Shown here: in pieces, positions 20,178 to 32,040 of the stretch
Layout: each line of letters starts with the position of its first letter
Position numbering within the stretch: position 1 is the stretch's first letter
Assembly (NCBI RefSeq): GCF_038051995.1
Contig: NZ_CP150290.1
Span: 1,847,501-1,911,500, forward strand
Origin: Paenibacillus sp. FSL H8-0537
Lineage (GTDB): Bacteria; Bacillota; Bacilli; Paenibacillales; Paenibacillaceae
Length of the DNA stretch: 64,000 nucleotides
Direction of reading: 5' to 3'
Translations under genes and position numbers: made by a program
Notes under the pieces: model-generated
Seen by the model: only the letters and a program-made list of their open reading frames with translations
The model's database searches: none
What the model was told of the DNA's origin: nothing

Positions 20178-20268
20178 CAGCCATCCCCCCGTACTTGATA
20201 ATACCGTTCATAGCATAGGTATGTGCAGTGGGCCAAGTTTATGACGTGTTGGGGGAGAGTTTATTAAG

Positions 20269-20850
20269 ATGGATTTTGGTTAGAACTGGGAGCATGCTGA
20301 GAAAAAAACGCATACCTACAAGGATTGGCTAACATGGGATGGATCATGGGAACTTATTGATGGGAAAGCCTTTAATATGTCTCCGGCGTGGGCCTCGCTG
20401 CATCAATATATTGTAGGGGAGCTTTATTTTGCCCTTCGTACGTTTTTTCAGAATCGGAACTGCTATGTATTTATGGCGCCCTTCGATGTGTTTTTCAGTG
20501 AAAGCGGGGATTTTCAATCACCTGATCATATCGTGCAGCCGGACCTTTCAATCGTTTGTTCCAAGGACCAAATTTCAAAGAAGGGTTGTAATGGTGCGCC
20601 AGCTTTAATCATTGAGGTGCTGTCACCTTCAACCGCATTGAAAGACTTTAATGAAAAGTTCAATCTCTATCAAAAATATGGGGTGCAGGAATATTGGATT
20701 GTCGATCCGGGAAACCAGACGGTCCATGTTTATGCGTTACAGGATGGCAGCTATCAGGTGCGTCATATATTTACGGAGCAGGAAGTGATTCAGTCCAGCG
20801 TATTTAAAGATTTACAAGTACCTATGAACATGCTGTTTCATATGGAGTAA
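20269..20850 (+). pseudogene. Uma2 family endonuclease-like gene with amber stop at codon 5
   Basis: GGGGGAGAG precedes ATG 20269 by ~10 bp. The frame reads ATG GAT TTT GGT TAG and then runs uninterrupted (NWEHAEKKTHTYKDWLTWDG then SWELIDGKAFNMSP) to 20850. The fold is Uma2/DUF820, PD-(D/E)XK-like, with VQPDLSIVC, APALIIEVLSPST, KDFNEKFNLYQKYGVQEYWI and VDPGNQTVHVY all present. No ATG, GTG or TTG lies between the stop and the ATG at 20377, which would cut off the N-terminal strand region. Unless the amber is read through or is a sequencing error, the gene is inactive. Confidence 0.75.
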
Positions 20851-20860
20851 TTTATAGTTC

Positions 20861-20894
20861 AAACCGGCTGATGCTGCTCTCGGCTGGTTTTTTT
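20861..20894 (+). terminator. Terminator after the Uma2 gene
   Basis: AAACCGGC pairs with GCTGGTTT (one G-U), followed by a run of T. Confidence 0.8.
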
Positions 20895-20994
20895 GCGTTT
20901 GTATTGTAACGCTCATATTCACAGCCTCCAAGCATATATTGGCAGATAGTGACTGCTGGGTGCAGTCTACCCATGTACAGGAGGCGGGTTATTT

Positions 20995-22173
20995 ATGAGC
21001 GAATCTGAAAATACGAGGCAAGGATATCCCCATATTCCCCAACCGATTCGCAGCGATGGAGCAGGCGGCCCGGATTTGGGGCCGCGCGATGTGATGAGGG
21101 ACTTGGAAAATCCGGATATGCTAGTTCCGCCTATAACGGATGCGGGCCTCGTTCCCAATATGAAATTTTCATTTTCAGATGCCCATATGCAGTTGAATCA
21201 AGGGGGCTGGTCCCGCGAGGTGACGGCACGCGAGCTGCCGATTGCGACAACGCTGGCAGGCGTCAATATGTCGCTAATTCCGGGCGGGGTAAGGGAACTG
21301 CATTGGCATCAACAGGCAGAATGGTCCTACATGCTGCTTGGAAATGCAAGGATTACAGCGGTGGATCAGAATGGAAGGAACTTCATAGCTGATATTGGAC
21401 CGGGTGACTTGTGGTATTTTCCGCCGGGCATTCCGCATTCGATTCAAGGACTGGAGGGAGGCTGTGAATTTTTGCTTGTGTTTGACGATGGGAATTTCTC
21501 AGATCTGAACACGCTTTCGATTTCCGATTGGTTTGCCCATACGCCGAAGGAGGTGCTGTCGGCTAATTTTGGCGTGCCTGAGAGTGATTTCGACCATATT
21601 CCAGATAATCAGGTTTATATATACAAAAGCACGGTTCCCGGCTCCATTGAGAGCCAGAGGGTAGAATCGCCATACAGAACCATCCCGCAGTCGTTTAAGT
21701 TTGAGCTGTTGAAGCAGACCCCTATCATTACGCCTGGAGGCAGTGTGAGAATCGTTGATTCCTCCAATTTTCCAGCATCTAAGGCGATTGCAGCAGCACT
21801 TGTTGAGATTAAGCCCGGCGCTATGCGCGAGCTGCATTGGCATCCTAATAACGACGAGTGGCAATATTATTTATCGGGTCAGGGCCGAATGACTGTATTT
21901 ACCGGCAACGGAAACGCGCGGACGTATGATGTGCGGGCAGGCGATGTCGGTTATGTGCCCTTTGCCAGCGGTCATTATGTGCAAAATACCGGAAATACAA
22001 CTTTATGGTTTCTGGAAATGTTCAAAAGCGACCGCTTCGCAGACGTTTCCCTTAACCAGTGGATGGCTCTTACTCCAGCAGAGCTTGTAAAAAGCAATCT
22101 CAACGTAGATGAAGCGTTTGTATCCAAGCTGCGCAAGGAAAAATGGCCCGTTGTTAAATATCCGGGCTTTTAA
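20995..22173 (+). CDS. Bicupin oxalate decarboxylase family protein (OxdC/OxdD-like)
   Basis: The protein has 392 residues, the usual OxdC length, with two cupin domains. Mn ligands are visible in both: [15 protein letters not shown] with a later His in IPHSIQG, and [16 protein letters not shown] with His in SGHYVQNTG. The enzyme converts oxalate to formate and CO2. AGGAGGCGG precedes the ATG. The flexible lid that in OxdC reads Ser-Glu-Asn-Ser here reads FSDLNTLS, so the catalytic Glu position holds Asp. This could alter the decarboxylase/oxidase balance. The spore-coat homologue OxdD is an alternative identity. Confidence 0.88.
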   Translation: MSESENTRQGYPHIPQPIRSDGAGGPDLGPRDVMRDLENPDMLVPPITDAGLVPNMKFSFSDAHMQLNQGGWSREVTARELPIATTLAGVNMSLIPGGVRELHWHQQAEWSYMLLGNARITAVDQNGRNFIADIGPGDLWYFPPGIPHSIQGLEGGCEFLLVFDDGNFSDLNTLSISDWFAHTPKEVLSANFGVPESDFDHIPDNQVYIYKSTVPGSIESQRVESPYRTIPQSFKFELLKQTPIITPGGSVRIVDSSNFPASKAIAAALVEIKPGAMRELHWHPNNDEWQYYLSGQGRMTVFTGNGNARTYDVRAGDVGYVPFASGHYVQNTGNTTLWFLEMFKSDRFADVSLNQWMALTPAELVKSNLNVDEAFVSKLRKEKWPVVKYPGF

Positions 22174-22215
22174 AGCTGGACTATGGCTGGACAAATGCAG
22201 GCAAACTCGCTATTA

Positions 22216-22249
22216 TGAATAATAATTCAAATTAATGAATATTTATTCA
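22216..22249 (+). promoter_or_regulatory. Two tandem ARG boxes (ArgR/AhrC operator)
   Basis: TGAATAATAATTCA (22216-22229) and TGAATATTTATTCA (22236-22249) both match TGAATWWWWATTCA exactly and are separated by 6 bp. They lie immediately before the transcarbamylase ribosome site, so arginine-dependent repression is likely. Confidence 0.8.
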
Positions 22250-22266
22250 TAAAGGGAGTGTTAAGC

Positions 22267-23178
22267 TTGCAGCATTTTTTATCTTTTGAACATACGACGA
22301 AGGAGCAGCTTCTGAGTATCATTGAACAGGCGATTGAGATTAAGCGCAACCCGCAAATCTACAGCAAGGCTGCTGATAACAGGGGGCTGCTGATGCTTTT
22401 TCAAAAAAGCTCGACTAGGACGAATTTATCATTTCAATCTGGTATTAATCAGCTTGGCGGCTATGCCGTCCCGATGGATTGGAACAGCAGCAATTTCAGT
22501 ATTTCGCCAATTCAATACGAATCGCGATATGTCTCCCGAAACAGCGACATCATGATGGCACGACTCAAAAATCATGCCGATTTGCTGGAGCTGGCGCGTT
22601 ATGCGACCGTCCCAGTCATCAATGGCTGCTGTGATAAATACCATCCTTGCCAGGCTCTGGCTGATCTGATGACGATCTATGAGGTGGCGGGAACGTTTTC
22701 CGATGTAACGCTAACCTATGTGGGCATTCATAACAATGTGGCCAATTCGCTGGTAGAGGGCTGCATGCTGCTCGGCATCAAGCTGCTGCTTGTTACACCG
22801 ATCATTAATGAAGCATCGTGGGATCAACTGCTGATGGAAAAAGCGCTCCAAAGCGGCTGGGTGGAACAGCTTAACAGCTTGCAGGATGCAGTCGCGCGAT
22901 CTCAATTTGTATATACGGATACATGGATCGATATGGAGTTTTATAAAGAGGAATTTTATCAGGAGGAGAAGCGGCGCCGCATCAAGGTGATGCTTCCTTA
23001 TCAATTGAACAGCAGCACGCTTGCTGGTTGCACACCTTATATTATGCATGATATGCCTATTCATCCGGGCTTTGAGATCGCAGAGGAACTGGTGGAATCG
23101 GAGCATTCGGTCATTTATCAGCAGGCGGAAAATCGAATGCATGCGCAAAAATCGCTGCTGCTGCATCTCCTCCAATAA
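22267..23178 (+). CDS. Aspartate/ornithine carbamoyltransferase superfamily protein, atypical
   Basis: The protein has ~303 residues. The carbamoyl-phosphate motif is FQKSSTRTNLSF (STRT kept, next Arg replaced by Asn) and HPCQALADLMT is intact. The ornithine-site HCLP motif is replaced by HDMPIHPG. The TTG at 22267 with GGGAG 8 bp upstream is preferred to GTG 22258. It is probably a transcarbamylase acting on a different amine, such as an acylated ornithine, or a YgeW-like enzyme. Two ARG boxes directly upstream tie it to arginine metabolism. No other arg gene is adjacent. A strong terminator follows. Confidence 0.78.
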   Translation: MQHFLSFEHTTKEQLLSIIEQAIEIKRNPQIYSKAADNRGLLMLFQKSSTRTNLSFQSGINQLGGYAVPMDWNSSNFSISPIQYESRYVSRNSDIMMARLKNHADLLELARYATVPVINGCCDKYHPCQALADLMTIYEVAGTFSDVTLTYVGIHNNVANSLVEGCMLLGIKLLLVTPIINEASWDQLLMEKALQSGWVEQLNSLQDAVARSQFVYTDTWIDMEFYKEEFYQEEKRRRIKVMLPYQLNSSTLAGCTPYIMHDMPIHPGFEIAEELVESEHSVIYQQAENRMHAQKSLLLHLLQ

Positions 23179-23257
23179 GTCTCCGGCTTCGCCAGCGGGA
23201 CATGCCTTCACGTAAAGTTGAAGAGCATGTTCTGCCGGCGGGCCGGAGTTTTTTTTA
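23179..23257 (+). terminator. Terminator of the transcarbamylase gene
   Basis: CTCCGGC pairs with GCCGGAG around a branched loop, followed by T8. Confidence 0.85.
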
Positions 23258-23326
23258 TAATGGAAACAGTCGGCCATTGGCAATGATAAGAAATTATTAA
23301 ATGAGAGAGAGTATGAGGATAAAATT

Positions 23327-23709
23327 GTGCTTCATCTTACTTTAGAATCAATCATTCACGGGCTGTTGTATATTATGACGGCTGCACTCATGTTTATTGT
23401 TTTTACCCTAAGATCGCTGGCCTCTACTATGAAACGGAGGCTGCTTATTATTTATGGAGAGGTTAAGAAATTTCAGCAGTGTATGCTCAATATCATAAAA
23501 AACGGCATTGAGGCTATGCCTGAAGGTGGCAAGATGACGGTGCAGACCGAACTGGTGCGAAATGAAATTCAAATTCTCGTCCGCGATACGGGCTGCGGCA
23601 TGAGTCGAGTCCAGGTTAAGCGGTTAGGTTTGCCTTATTATACGACAAAATGAATCAAGGCACGATATGCGAGCTTCAGCTCGAACGGGCTTCTGCTGCT
23701 CCTGAATAG
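23327..23709 (+). pseudogene. Sensor histidine kinase remnant
   Basis: One hydrophobic helix (GLLYIMTAALMFIVFTL) is fused directly to a HATPase_c fragment with N-box QQCMLNIIKNGIEAMPEGG and G1 box RDTGCGMS, and stops after LPYYTTK. Another frame resumes (GTICELQLERASAAPE) to 23709. The dimerisation and phospho-His region and the G2 box are missing, so it is internally deleted. Confidence 0.7.
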
Positions 23710-23746
23710 CGAATCGAGTAAGCAGATCAGAAAGCATATAGCGGAA

Positions 23747-23797
23747 AAAGACGGTTGAAGGAGGCTGCTGAAGCAGCTCCTCAACCGTCTTTTTTTA
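23747..23797 (+). terminator. Terminator between the kinase remnant and the GH51 gene
   Basis: AAAGACGGTTGA pairs with TCAACCGTCTTT, with an inner GGCTGCTGAAGCAGC hairpin and then a T-run. Confidence 0.9.
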
Positions 23798-23917
23798 TAT
23801 GGAGAAAAGGATTGGAAGCGTTATTAATTCGTGCTTGCGTTCTGCTGCTGCATAGTGTTTAATGAATATATACATTGTAGTTTTATTATCTGGTTAACAA
23901 AAATATTAATCTTATGA

Positions 23918-25438
<1,521 letters not shown>

Positions 25439-25443
25439 ATTTT

Positions 25444-25503
25444 AGAGGGGAACAATCGCAAGCTTAGCTCGGGTGAGAGGGCTAAGTAGGCGGTTGTTCC
25501 CTC
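25444..25503 (+). terminator. Terminator after the GH51 gene
   Basis: GGGAACAATCGC pairs with GCGGTTGTTCCC around an inner CTTAGC/GCTAAG hairpin. The following bases are only moderately T-rich, so read-through into the regulator is possible. Confidence 0.7.
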
Positions 25504-25547
25504 TCGTTTCATTTTATGCGATGATAAGGGAGAGGAGGGTGAACAAG

Positions 25548-26456
25548 TTGATTAAAGCCAATACAGATATAGCTTGGCTGCCGCTCTATGAGGCGCTGTC
25601 GAGCCATGTGCGGCTTCATATTATAGATTTGCTGGCAGTAAGCTCGATGAATGTCAAAGAGCTTGCAGAGGCACTGGGACTCAGTAGCGCGATTGTGACC
25701 ATGCATATCCGCAAGCTGGAGAAGGCGAATCTCATTGAGACGAAGATGGTGCGCAAGCAGGGCGGCACGCATAAAATATGCACGCTCGCCGAGCAGCATA
25801 TTGAAATCGAGCTGCCCCATCACACACGCGAAGTGAAAAAAATGCATGAGAGCACGGTGCCGATTGGACATTACACCGAATATGAAGTGCATCCGACCTG
25901 CGGCATCGCGACGGTGGAGAAGGCCATTGGCCAATTCGATGACCCGCGCTTTTTTCTAGAGCCGGAGCGGATGAATGCGGGCATTTTATGGTTTGGCCGA
26001 GGATACGTCGAATATAAAATCCCTAATTATTTGCTGCCGGGGCAGCGCCCGAGCGCATTCGAGCTTGTGCTGGAGCTGGGCTCCGAGGCTCCAGGCTACA
26101 ATCCGAACTGGCTGTCTGATATCAGCTTCAGCCTAAATGGAACGACCATTGGCAAGTGGACAAGCCCTGGTGATTACGGGGGTACCCGCGGCAAGTTTTC
26201 TCCTTCCTGGTGGCATAGCAACCTGAATCAATATGGCTTGCTCAAAGTGATTCGCGTGCAGGAGGATGGCACCTTTGTGGATGGGCAGCAGGTAAGCGAC
26301 ACTAGCGTGCAGCAGATTACACTGGATCGCAATCACTGGACGCTGCGCATTGCGGTAGATAAGGATGCTGCGCATGTAGGCGGCCTTACACTGTATGGCA
26401 AAGGCTTCGGCAATTACAATCAGGATATCATGTTCCGGGTTTATTACGAGGAATAA
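25548..26456 (+). CDS. ArsR-type transcriptional regulator with sugar-binding-like C-terminal domain
   Basis: The protein has ~302 residues. The N-terminal ~80 form a winged helix (LYEALSSHVRLHIIDLLAVS, VKELAEALGLSSAIVTMHIR, KLEKANLIETKM). The remaining ~200 residues form a beta-rich domain (WFGRGYVEYKIPNYLLPGQR, ISFSLNGTTIGKWTSPGDYG), suggesting a carbohydrate effector. The TTG at 25548 lies 8 bp after AGGAGGG; upstream starts overlap that site. Its place after the arabinofuranosidase gene suggests control by arabinose-containing sugars. Confidence 0.78.
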   Translation: MIKANTDIAWLPLYEALSSHVRLHIIDLLAVSSMNVKELAEALGLSSAIVTMHIRKLEKANLIETKMVRKQGGTHKICTLAEQHIEIELPHHTREVKKMHESTVPIGHYTEYEVHPTCGIATVEKAIGQFDDPRFFLEPERMNAGILWFGRGYVEYKIPNYLLPGQRPSAFELVLELGSEAPGYNPNWLSDISFSLNGTTIGKWTSPGDYGGTRGKFSPSWWHSNLNQYGLLKVIRVQEDGTFVDGQQVSDTSVQQITLDRNHWTLRIAVDKDAAHVGGLTLYGKGFGNYNQDIMFRVYYEE

Positions 26457-26462
26457 GCACAT

Positions 26463-26525
26463 GAATAAAAGCCGTATCGCAGTCAGGTTGGGGGGACTCT
26501 GACGATTGCGATACGGCTTTTATTA
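26463..26525. terminator. Bidirectional terminator between convergent genes
   Basis: AATAAAAGCCGTATCGCA pairs with TGCGATACGGCTTTTATT, with runs of A and T on both sides. Confidence 0.92.
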
Positions 26526-26560
26526 GTAGAGGCGTTTGTGTGAGTTAGAGCAAATTGGTG

Positions 26561-27034
26561 CTAAAGCACGCGACGTGCCGTTGCGTAATTTTTGCTCCAC
26601 CAGCTGGAGCTCAAACTCGTAACGGTCACTCCAGGGGCACCGTATGTATGAATAATTTGATTATTGCCGATATAAATGCCGACGTGATGAATAGGGGAAT
26701 AGAAGAAAACGAGATCGCCAACCTTCAAATTGCTTCGAGATACGAATGAGCCGACTTTTGATTGATCCTTCGAGCTTCTCGGCAAAGAAACGCCAACCTT
26801 GGCAAAAACATATTTGGTGAAGGAAGAGCAGTCAAAAACGCGAGTCGAACTAGTGGGAGCGCTGAATTGATAAGGTGTTCCCATAAAGCCTTTTGCCACC
26901 GAAACGATCTTGGATTGGGTGGAGGCGGATGCCGCATAAGCTGCTGGTGCTTGTGTAAAAGGAACAGCAGATAAAGTAAGCGATGCGGTAAGTGCAAGGG
27001 ATGCAGCCAGTTTACCAAAACGAAGTTTTTTCAT
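26561..27034 (-). CDS. Secreted NlpC/P60 cell-wall endopeptidase
   Basis: The protein has 157 residues. Residues 1-~33 are a signal peptide (KLRFGKLAASLALTASLTL, ending near AYAAS). One NlpC/P60 domain fills the rest: catalytic Cys in FDCSSFTKYVF, His in PIHHVGIYIG and a third polar residue (His) in QIIHTYG. It cleaves gamma-D-glutamyl-diamino-acid bonds in peptidoglycan stem peptides. There is no separate cell-wall-binding domain, so it is a minimal hydrolase. GAGAGGG lies 10 bp before the ATG. Confidence 0.92.
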   Translation of the reverse strand: MKKLRFGKLAASLALTASLTLSAVPFTQAPAAYAASASTQSKIVSVAKGFMGTPYQFSAPTSSTRVFDCSSFTKYVFAKVGVSLPRSSKDQSKVGSFVSRSNLKVGDLVFFYSPIHHVGIYIGNNQIIHTYGAPGVTVTSLSSSWWSKNYATARRVL

Positions 27035-27261
27035 GATGTGAATGCCCTCTCTTCTCTGGGTTGATAGCTTGTCTATTTATATGTTCTTAGCTATACAATA
27101 CCACAATTAAAATTGAGAGTAATTTCCTCTGAGACCATAAAACTAGATTTAATGGTGTTTTGATACCAATTGTTAAAAATAAATGAGAAACTTCTCATTC
27201 GAATTCAGGCTTAAATGAGAAGAATGATGAATGAATGCGTATTCATTAGTTATTTTTTGTA

Positions 27262-27304
27262 AGTAAAAATAACCCCCATGACCATTATGGTCATGGGGGT
27301 TATA
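27262..27304 (-). terminator. Terminator of the odhAB operon
   Basis: AACCCCCATGACCAT pairs perfectly with ATGGTCATGGGGGTT, and T5 follows on the minus strand. Confidence 0.93.
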
Positions 27305-27339
27305 CGTGTCATAATCTATTTGTTCACCACTTATGCTTA

Positions 27340-28593
27340 TTAACCTTCAAGCAGAAGCGTTTCTGGATCTTCAAGCATTGCTTTCACTTTAACGAGGAAG
27401 CGTACCGCTTCAGCGCCATCTACGATGCGGTGATCGTAGGAAAGGGCGATGTACATCATTGGACGGTTCTCGGAGCGCTCAGCGTCGATCGCAACTGGAC
27501 GAAGCTGAATTTTGTGCATGCCCAGAATACCAACTTGTGGTGCGTTAATGATTGGCGTGGACAGCAGCGAGCCGAACGTACCACCATTTGTAATTGTGAA
27601 TGTACCGCCTTGCAGGTCAGACAATCCGAGCGAGTTCGTACGGGCTTTGCCAGCAAGGTCAACGATTGAACGCTCGATTTCAGCGAAGCTCAGGCGGTCC
27701 GCATCACGAACAACCGGAACCACAAGACCTTCCTTAGCCGATACGGCAATACCGATATCGTAGAACTGCTTTACAATAATATCTTCGCCTTCAATTTCAG
27801 CGTTTAGCAGCGGGAACTCTTTCAGAGCGCCAACGACAGCTTTCGTGAAGAAGGACATAAAACCAAGACCAACCTCATGCTTGTCAAGGAACGATTGTTT
27901 CCGGCGTTTACGGATATCCATAATAGCGGTCATATCGACTTCGTTGAACGTTGTCAGCATTGCTGCTGTTCTTTGAGCTTCAACCAGACGATTTGCAATC
28001 GTTGCGCGGCGACGCGACATTTTTTTGCGCTCGTAAGGCTTAGCCGATTGGAATTTAGGCGCAGCTGGCGCTTTAGCGGCAGGAGCAGCCGGTGCTTGCG
28101 GCGCTGCCGGCTGTGTGCCATGCGAGCGAACATCATCGGAGCTAACGCGGCTAAGCGGATCGCGGGATTGAACCTGCGTCAGGTCAATGCCTTTTTCTCT
28201 TGCGAGCTTTCTTGCAGCAGGGGAAGCGGCAACTTGACCGCCTTTGCTGTCTGCTTCTGCTACAGGAGACGCGATAGGTGCTGCTTGCGCCGGAGCTGCT
28301 GCTTCAACAGCTGGTGCAGCCTTCGCTGGCTCAGCTGCAGGAGCGGATGGAGCTGCTCCACCTGCAGCAATGGAGCCGATAGCTTCGCCGATTTGAACGG
28401 TATCGCCTTCGCTGCGTGTAATCTCTTGAATCGTGCCATCCTGCTCGGCGCTGATCTCGATGTTGACTTTATCTGTTTCAAGCTCCAGAAGCACATCGCC
28501 TTGCTTAACCGAATCTCCAACCTTAACAATCCACTTGGAAATCGTGCCTTCCGTAATCGATTCTCCCATTGCGGGTACTATAATTTGTTGCAC
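27340..28593 (-). CDS. odhB: 2-oxoglutarate dehydrogenase E2, dihydrolipoyllysine succinyltransferase
   Basis: The protein has 417 residues. The lipoyl domain has its lysine in [13 protein letters not shown] (~42). An Ala/Pro linker and an E3-binding domain ([18 protein letters not shown], ~125-160) follow, then the catalytic acyltransferase domain with [17 protein letters not shown] near the C-terminus. It transfers succinyl groups to CoA in the TCA cycle. It lies 5 bp after odhA, so the two are one transcript. E3 is not in the window. Confidence 0.97.
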   Translation of the reverse strand: MQQIIVPAMGESITEGTISKWIVKVGDSVKQGDVLLELETDKVNIEISAEQDGTIQEITRSEGDTVQIGEAIGSIAAGGAAPSAPAAEPAKAAPAVEAAAPAQAAPIASPVAEADSKGGQVAASPAARKLAREKGIDLTQVQSRDPLSRVSSDDVRSHGTQPAAPQAPAAPAAKAPAAPKFQSAKPYERKKMSRRRATIANRLVEAQRTAAMLTTFNEVDMTAIMDIRKRRKQSFLDKHEVGLGFMSFFTKAVVGALKEFPLLNAEIEGEDIIVKQFYDIGIAVSAKEGLVVPVVRDADRLSFAEIERSIVDLAGKARTNSLGLSDLQGGTFTITNGGTFGSLLSTPIINAPQVGILGMHKIQLRPVAIDAERSENRPMMYIALSYDHRIVDGAEAVRFLVKVKAMLEDPETLLLEG

Positions 28594-28598
28594 AGTAG

Positions 28599-31475
28599 CT
28601 ACCTCCCTGAGTTGTATGTCAACGACGGACTATGTTTCAATGTTTGCAAAATAATATGCTGCTGCTCAAAAGCGTGTACTTGCTGGAAGCCGCTCGCTGT
28701 GCTGGAACGCTCTGGGCGTCCAATGTAGCTTACGCTTGTACCATCAGGCGCAATCGCGCGGATGCGCGGATCGGCATAATGCCATGAGCCCATGTTTTTC
28801 GGCTCTTCTTGAACCCACACAATTTCCTTCAGTTGAGGGAAGCGGGCGATAATTTCAGCAATTTCCTTCTCAGGGAACGGATAAAGCTGCTCGACACGAA
28901 TAATGTGCAGCCAATCGAGGTCCTTCTCTTGTTCCTTCTCAATGGCATCTTCAAGGTCGATTGCCATTTTACCTGTGCACAAAATCAGGCGCTCTACGCG
29001 CTCTGGCCTGCTGCCGAGGTTCGGCTGCTCAACGACCAGCTTGAACGAGCCATTGCTAAGCTCGGAAGCGTTGGAAGCGACGCGCGGGTTACGAATCAAG
29101 CTCTTAGGAGCCATAATAATCAAAGGACGTGCGGCTTCGCTTTCCGTAATGGAAGCTTGGCGGCGCAAAATATGAAAATACTGCGCAGCGCTCGTCAAGT
29201 TGGCAACCGTCCAGTTTTCCTCGCCTGACAGCTGGAGGAAACGCTCCAGACGTGCGCTGGAATGCTCAGGCCCTTGGCCTTCATATCCATGCGGAAGCAG
29301 CATGACGATGCTGGATTTCTGCGACCATTTCGAACGGCCTGCGGAAATGAACTGGTCAATAAGCACTTGAGCGACGTTGGTGAAATCGCCGTATTGCGCT
29401 TCCCAGATGACCATCGTTTCCGGCGCGTGTACGTTATAGCCATATTCAAACCCTAGCACAGCAGCTTCGGAAAGCGGGCTGTTATGAATGGCGAACGATG
29501 CTTTCGCATGCGGCAATTGGTGAAGCGGGCAGAAGGTATCGCCTGTTACTGCATCATGCAGCACGAGATTGCGATGAGCAAATGTTGCGCGCTCGACATC
29601 TTGGCCGCTAAGCCGGATCGGCTTGCCGTCAGCAAGAATAGTTGCGAAGGCAAGCGTTTCCGCATGGCCCCAATCAAGCTTCTCGCCTTCGTTCAATGCA
29701 TTCGTGCGGCGCTCCAAAATCTTCTGCAGCTTCGGATATACAGTGAAGCTGTCAGGGAAACGAAGCAGCTCAGCATTAATCGATTGCAGCGTTTCAATGG
29801 ATACAGGGGAAACGGAAGTCGTGTTATCCTTTTCTCCTTGCAGTCCTTGTGTCTGATGAACAGGCTCTTGGCCATCACGAGCTTTCACTTCGTCATAAGC
29901 TGATTTCAGGCGGTCTACGACACCTTGCTTAAGCTCTGCTACTTCAGCCTCTGTAATAGCGCCAGCAGCAATCAATCTATCGGAGTAGATCTTGCTTACC
30001 GTTGCATGAGCCCGTACTTTTTTATAGATAAGAGGTTGAGTCGTTTCCGGATCATCCGTCTCATTGTGTCCATATTTACGGTAGCCAATTAGGTCAACCA
30101 AGAAATCCTTCTTGAAAAGAGTACGATATTCGCTGGCCATCCGCGCTGCAAAAATACAAGCTTCCGGATCATCAGCGTTTACGTGCACGATTGGAATTTC
30201 ATAGCCTTTGGCTACATCGCTTGCGTATTGCGTCGAACGGGAATCATGGCTTTCTGTTGTAAAGCCAATGCGGTTGTTGACGATAACATGAAGCGTACCA
30301 CCGCTTGTATAGCCTTTCAGCTGAGCGATATTCAATGTCTCCGCTACAATGCCTTCACCAGGGAATGCTGCGTCACCATGCATAATGATGGAGGCAGCTG
30401 AATCCAGATTGGTTACCGGATAGCCAGGCTTGCTGCGATCATCCTGTGCTGCACGAGCGAAGCCGCCGACAACCGGGTTGACGAATTCAAGATGGCTCGG
30501 GTTGTTCGCAAGCGTAATGCGGGTTTCAACCGTTTCGCCAGTCTTGAATGAACGATTGGCGCCCAAGTGGTATTTTACATCACCAGTCCAGCCATAGTTG
30601 ATGCCGATGGAGCCCTCGGACGGGATAAGCTTCTTGTTCGGCGAGTTGTAGAACTCGGAGAAAATTTTGGTATAGGGCTTGCCCAGCACATGCGCCAAAA
30701 TATTAAGGCGCCCACGGTGTGCCATCCCCATCGCAATTTGGCTCACACCGTCATTCGACAGCTCGTGAACCAATTCATCAACAATGGCGACAAGCACGTC
30801 GTTGCCTTCAACGGAAAACCGTTTTTGACCAACAAAGGTGCGCTGCAGAAAATCTTCAAATTGCTCTGCTTCGAATAGCTTGACGAGCAGCTTCTTGCGT
30901 TCTTCCTTGTTGAGTGCAGCAGAAGGCAGCTGGCGTTCAACACGCTTCTTGAGCCAAGCACGCTCCGCTTCATCATGCACATGGCTGAATTCGAAAGCAA
31001 GCGTGCCTGTGTACGCTTTAAGCAGCTTCTGAATAGCTTCCCATGCATTAGCAACATCGGAAGTGGCATTCGTCCATACGAGCTCAGCAGGCAAAGCCAG
31101 CAGATCCGTCTGTGTGATGCCATACGTTTCAGGGCTCAGCATCTTCGTATTCGATTTAGGTCCGATATCGAGCGGATCAATATCAGCCGCCAAATGGCCG
31201 AATGCGCGAATGTTCCATACGAGCTTGCCGGCAGCGACCAAATTTTGAAGCGTTTTCGCATCGATCGAAGCAGTGCCTACCGTTTGTGGTGCAGCGGCAG
31301 TTTGGCCAACTGCATAAGCAGGCGGCTCGCCAAAGCGAGCAAACAAATCGCGGTATTCAGATGTTACGGTTTCAGGGTTTTGTTTAAAAAGCTCATATTG
31401 TTCTTGGATGTACCCATAGTTGGGACCATAATAGCCTTCCCACGGGTTTTGGGTAGTTTCATTGCCAATCGACAT
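28599..31475 (-). CDS. odhA: 2-oxoglutarate dehydrogenase E1 component
   Basis: The protein has 958 residues, full length. It is the thiamine-diphosphate enzyme that decarboxylates 2-oxoglutarate and succinylates the E2 lipoyl group. Seen: N-terminal [40 protein letters not shown], the ThDP region [32 protein letters not shown], and [25 protein letters not shown] lies 12 bp before the ATG. It forms an operon with odhB. Confidence 0.97.
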   Translation of the reverse strand: MSIGNETTQNPWEGYYGPNYGYIQEQYELFKQNPETVTSEYRDLFARFGEPPAYAVGQTAAAPQTVGTASIDAKTLQNLVAAGKLVWNIRAFGHLAADIDPLDIGPKSNTKMLSPETYGITQTDLLALPAELVWTNATSDVANAWEAIQKLLKAYTGTLAFEFSHVHDEAERAWLKKRVERQLPSAALNKEERKKLLVKLFEAEQFEDFLQRTFVGQKRFSVEGNDVLVAIVDELVHELSNDGVSQIAMGMAHRGRLNILAHVLGKPYTKIFSEFYNSPNKKLIPSEGSIGINYGWTGDVKYHLGANRSFKTGETVETRITLANNPSHLEFVNPVVGGFARAAQDDRSKPGYPVTNLDSAASIIMHGDAAFPGEGIVAETLNIAQLKGYTSGGTLHVIVNNRIGFTTESHDSRSTQYASDVAKGYEIPIVHVNADDPEACIFAARMASEYRTLFKKDFLVDLIGYRKYGHNETDDPETTQPLIYKKVRAHATVSKIYSDRLIAAGAITEAEVAELKQGVVDRLKSAYDEVKARDGQEPVHQTQGLQGEKDNTTSVSPVSIETLQSINAELLRFPDSFTVYPKLQKILERRTNALNEGEKLDWGHAETLAFATILADGKPIRLSGQDVERATFAHRNLVLHDAVTGDTFCPLHQLPHAKASFAIHNSPLSEAAVLGFEYGYNVHAPETMVIWEAQYGDFTNVAQVLIDQFISAGRSKWSQKSSIVMLLPHGYEGQGPEHSSARLERFLQLSGEENWTVANLTSAAQYFHILRRQASITESEAARPLIIMAPKSLIRNPRVASNASELSNGSFKLVVEQPNLGSRPERVERLILCTGKMAIDLEDAIEKEQEKDLDWLHIIRVEQLYPFPEKEIAEIIARFPQLKEIVWVQEEPKNMGSWHYADPRIRAIAPDGTSVSYIGRPERSSTASGFQQVHAFEQQHIILQTLKHSPSLTYNSGR

Positions 31476-31784
31476 TTTCGACAGATACCTCCGTCTTTGA
31501 ATTTTGTAAGTTTATGGACGGAATCAGAACTAGCATATGACTTCATTATAGTACAGAACGACATGGAAACTTAAATAACGATTATGTATCATAACTATCT
31601 TGAAAATAGATCAATCGGAATGCCGCCAGTCCATCTTCTCAGTCTCTCCCATTTATCGGTTATTCAAAACCGAATGTTAAGGGCTTTGAGCAAAAAATGT
31701 ATGCCCTTTCAAATTATACGAAGCAGCCTGCTAAAAGTTTCAATTATCCACCTTTATGGGCAACGAGAATTTTCTCTTTTATAA
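31476..31784. other. odhA upstream region
   Basis: No gene is visible. On the minus strand TATAAT (31550-31545) lies ~70 bp before odhA with a poor -35 match, so it is a candidate promoter only. Short ORFs here are AT-rich and lack ribosome sites. Confidence 0.4.
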
Positions 31785-31949
31785 GTTGTCCCCTTAGCTC
31801 AGAAAAGGGCCTGACGGCGTGTTTTTTTTCAACACGTACTTCGATTAATCAAAGTCCTATTTTAAATTGCATTAGACATGTAGGCGGTTTGAATGATTAG
31901 TGCTGCTCATGCCGCAAGCGGCAATCTGTTTCTGAGCTAAGGGGATAAC
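31785..31949. repeat. ~165-bp element bounded by the 20-bp inverted repeat family
   Basis: The left end GTTGTCCCCTTAGCTCAGAA (31785-31804) mirrors TTCTGAGCTAAGGGGATAAC (31930-31949) with one mismatch. The interior differs from the 120-bp element at 11.3 kb, so the ends are conserved but the cargo is not. It sits ~90 bp upstream of the SLH gene and could affect its promoter. Confidence 0.65.
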
Positions 31950-32040
31950 CGCTCAAAGCGAAAGGAGGCTGCAACCTTTTTGAAACAGGCATCGTTTATA
32001 GGATTAGAACGCGTTCAACAACTAAAGGAGATTGATTCTA

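Noticed and set aside
27232..27245. A third ARG box (TGAATGCGTATTCA)
   Set aside because: The arms match, but the centre is GCGT rather than A/T, and it lies between two convergently placed minus-strand genes, not before an arginine gene.
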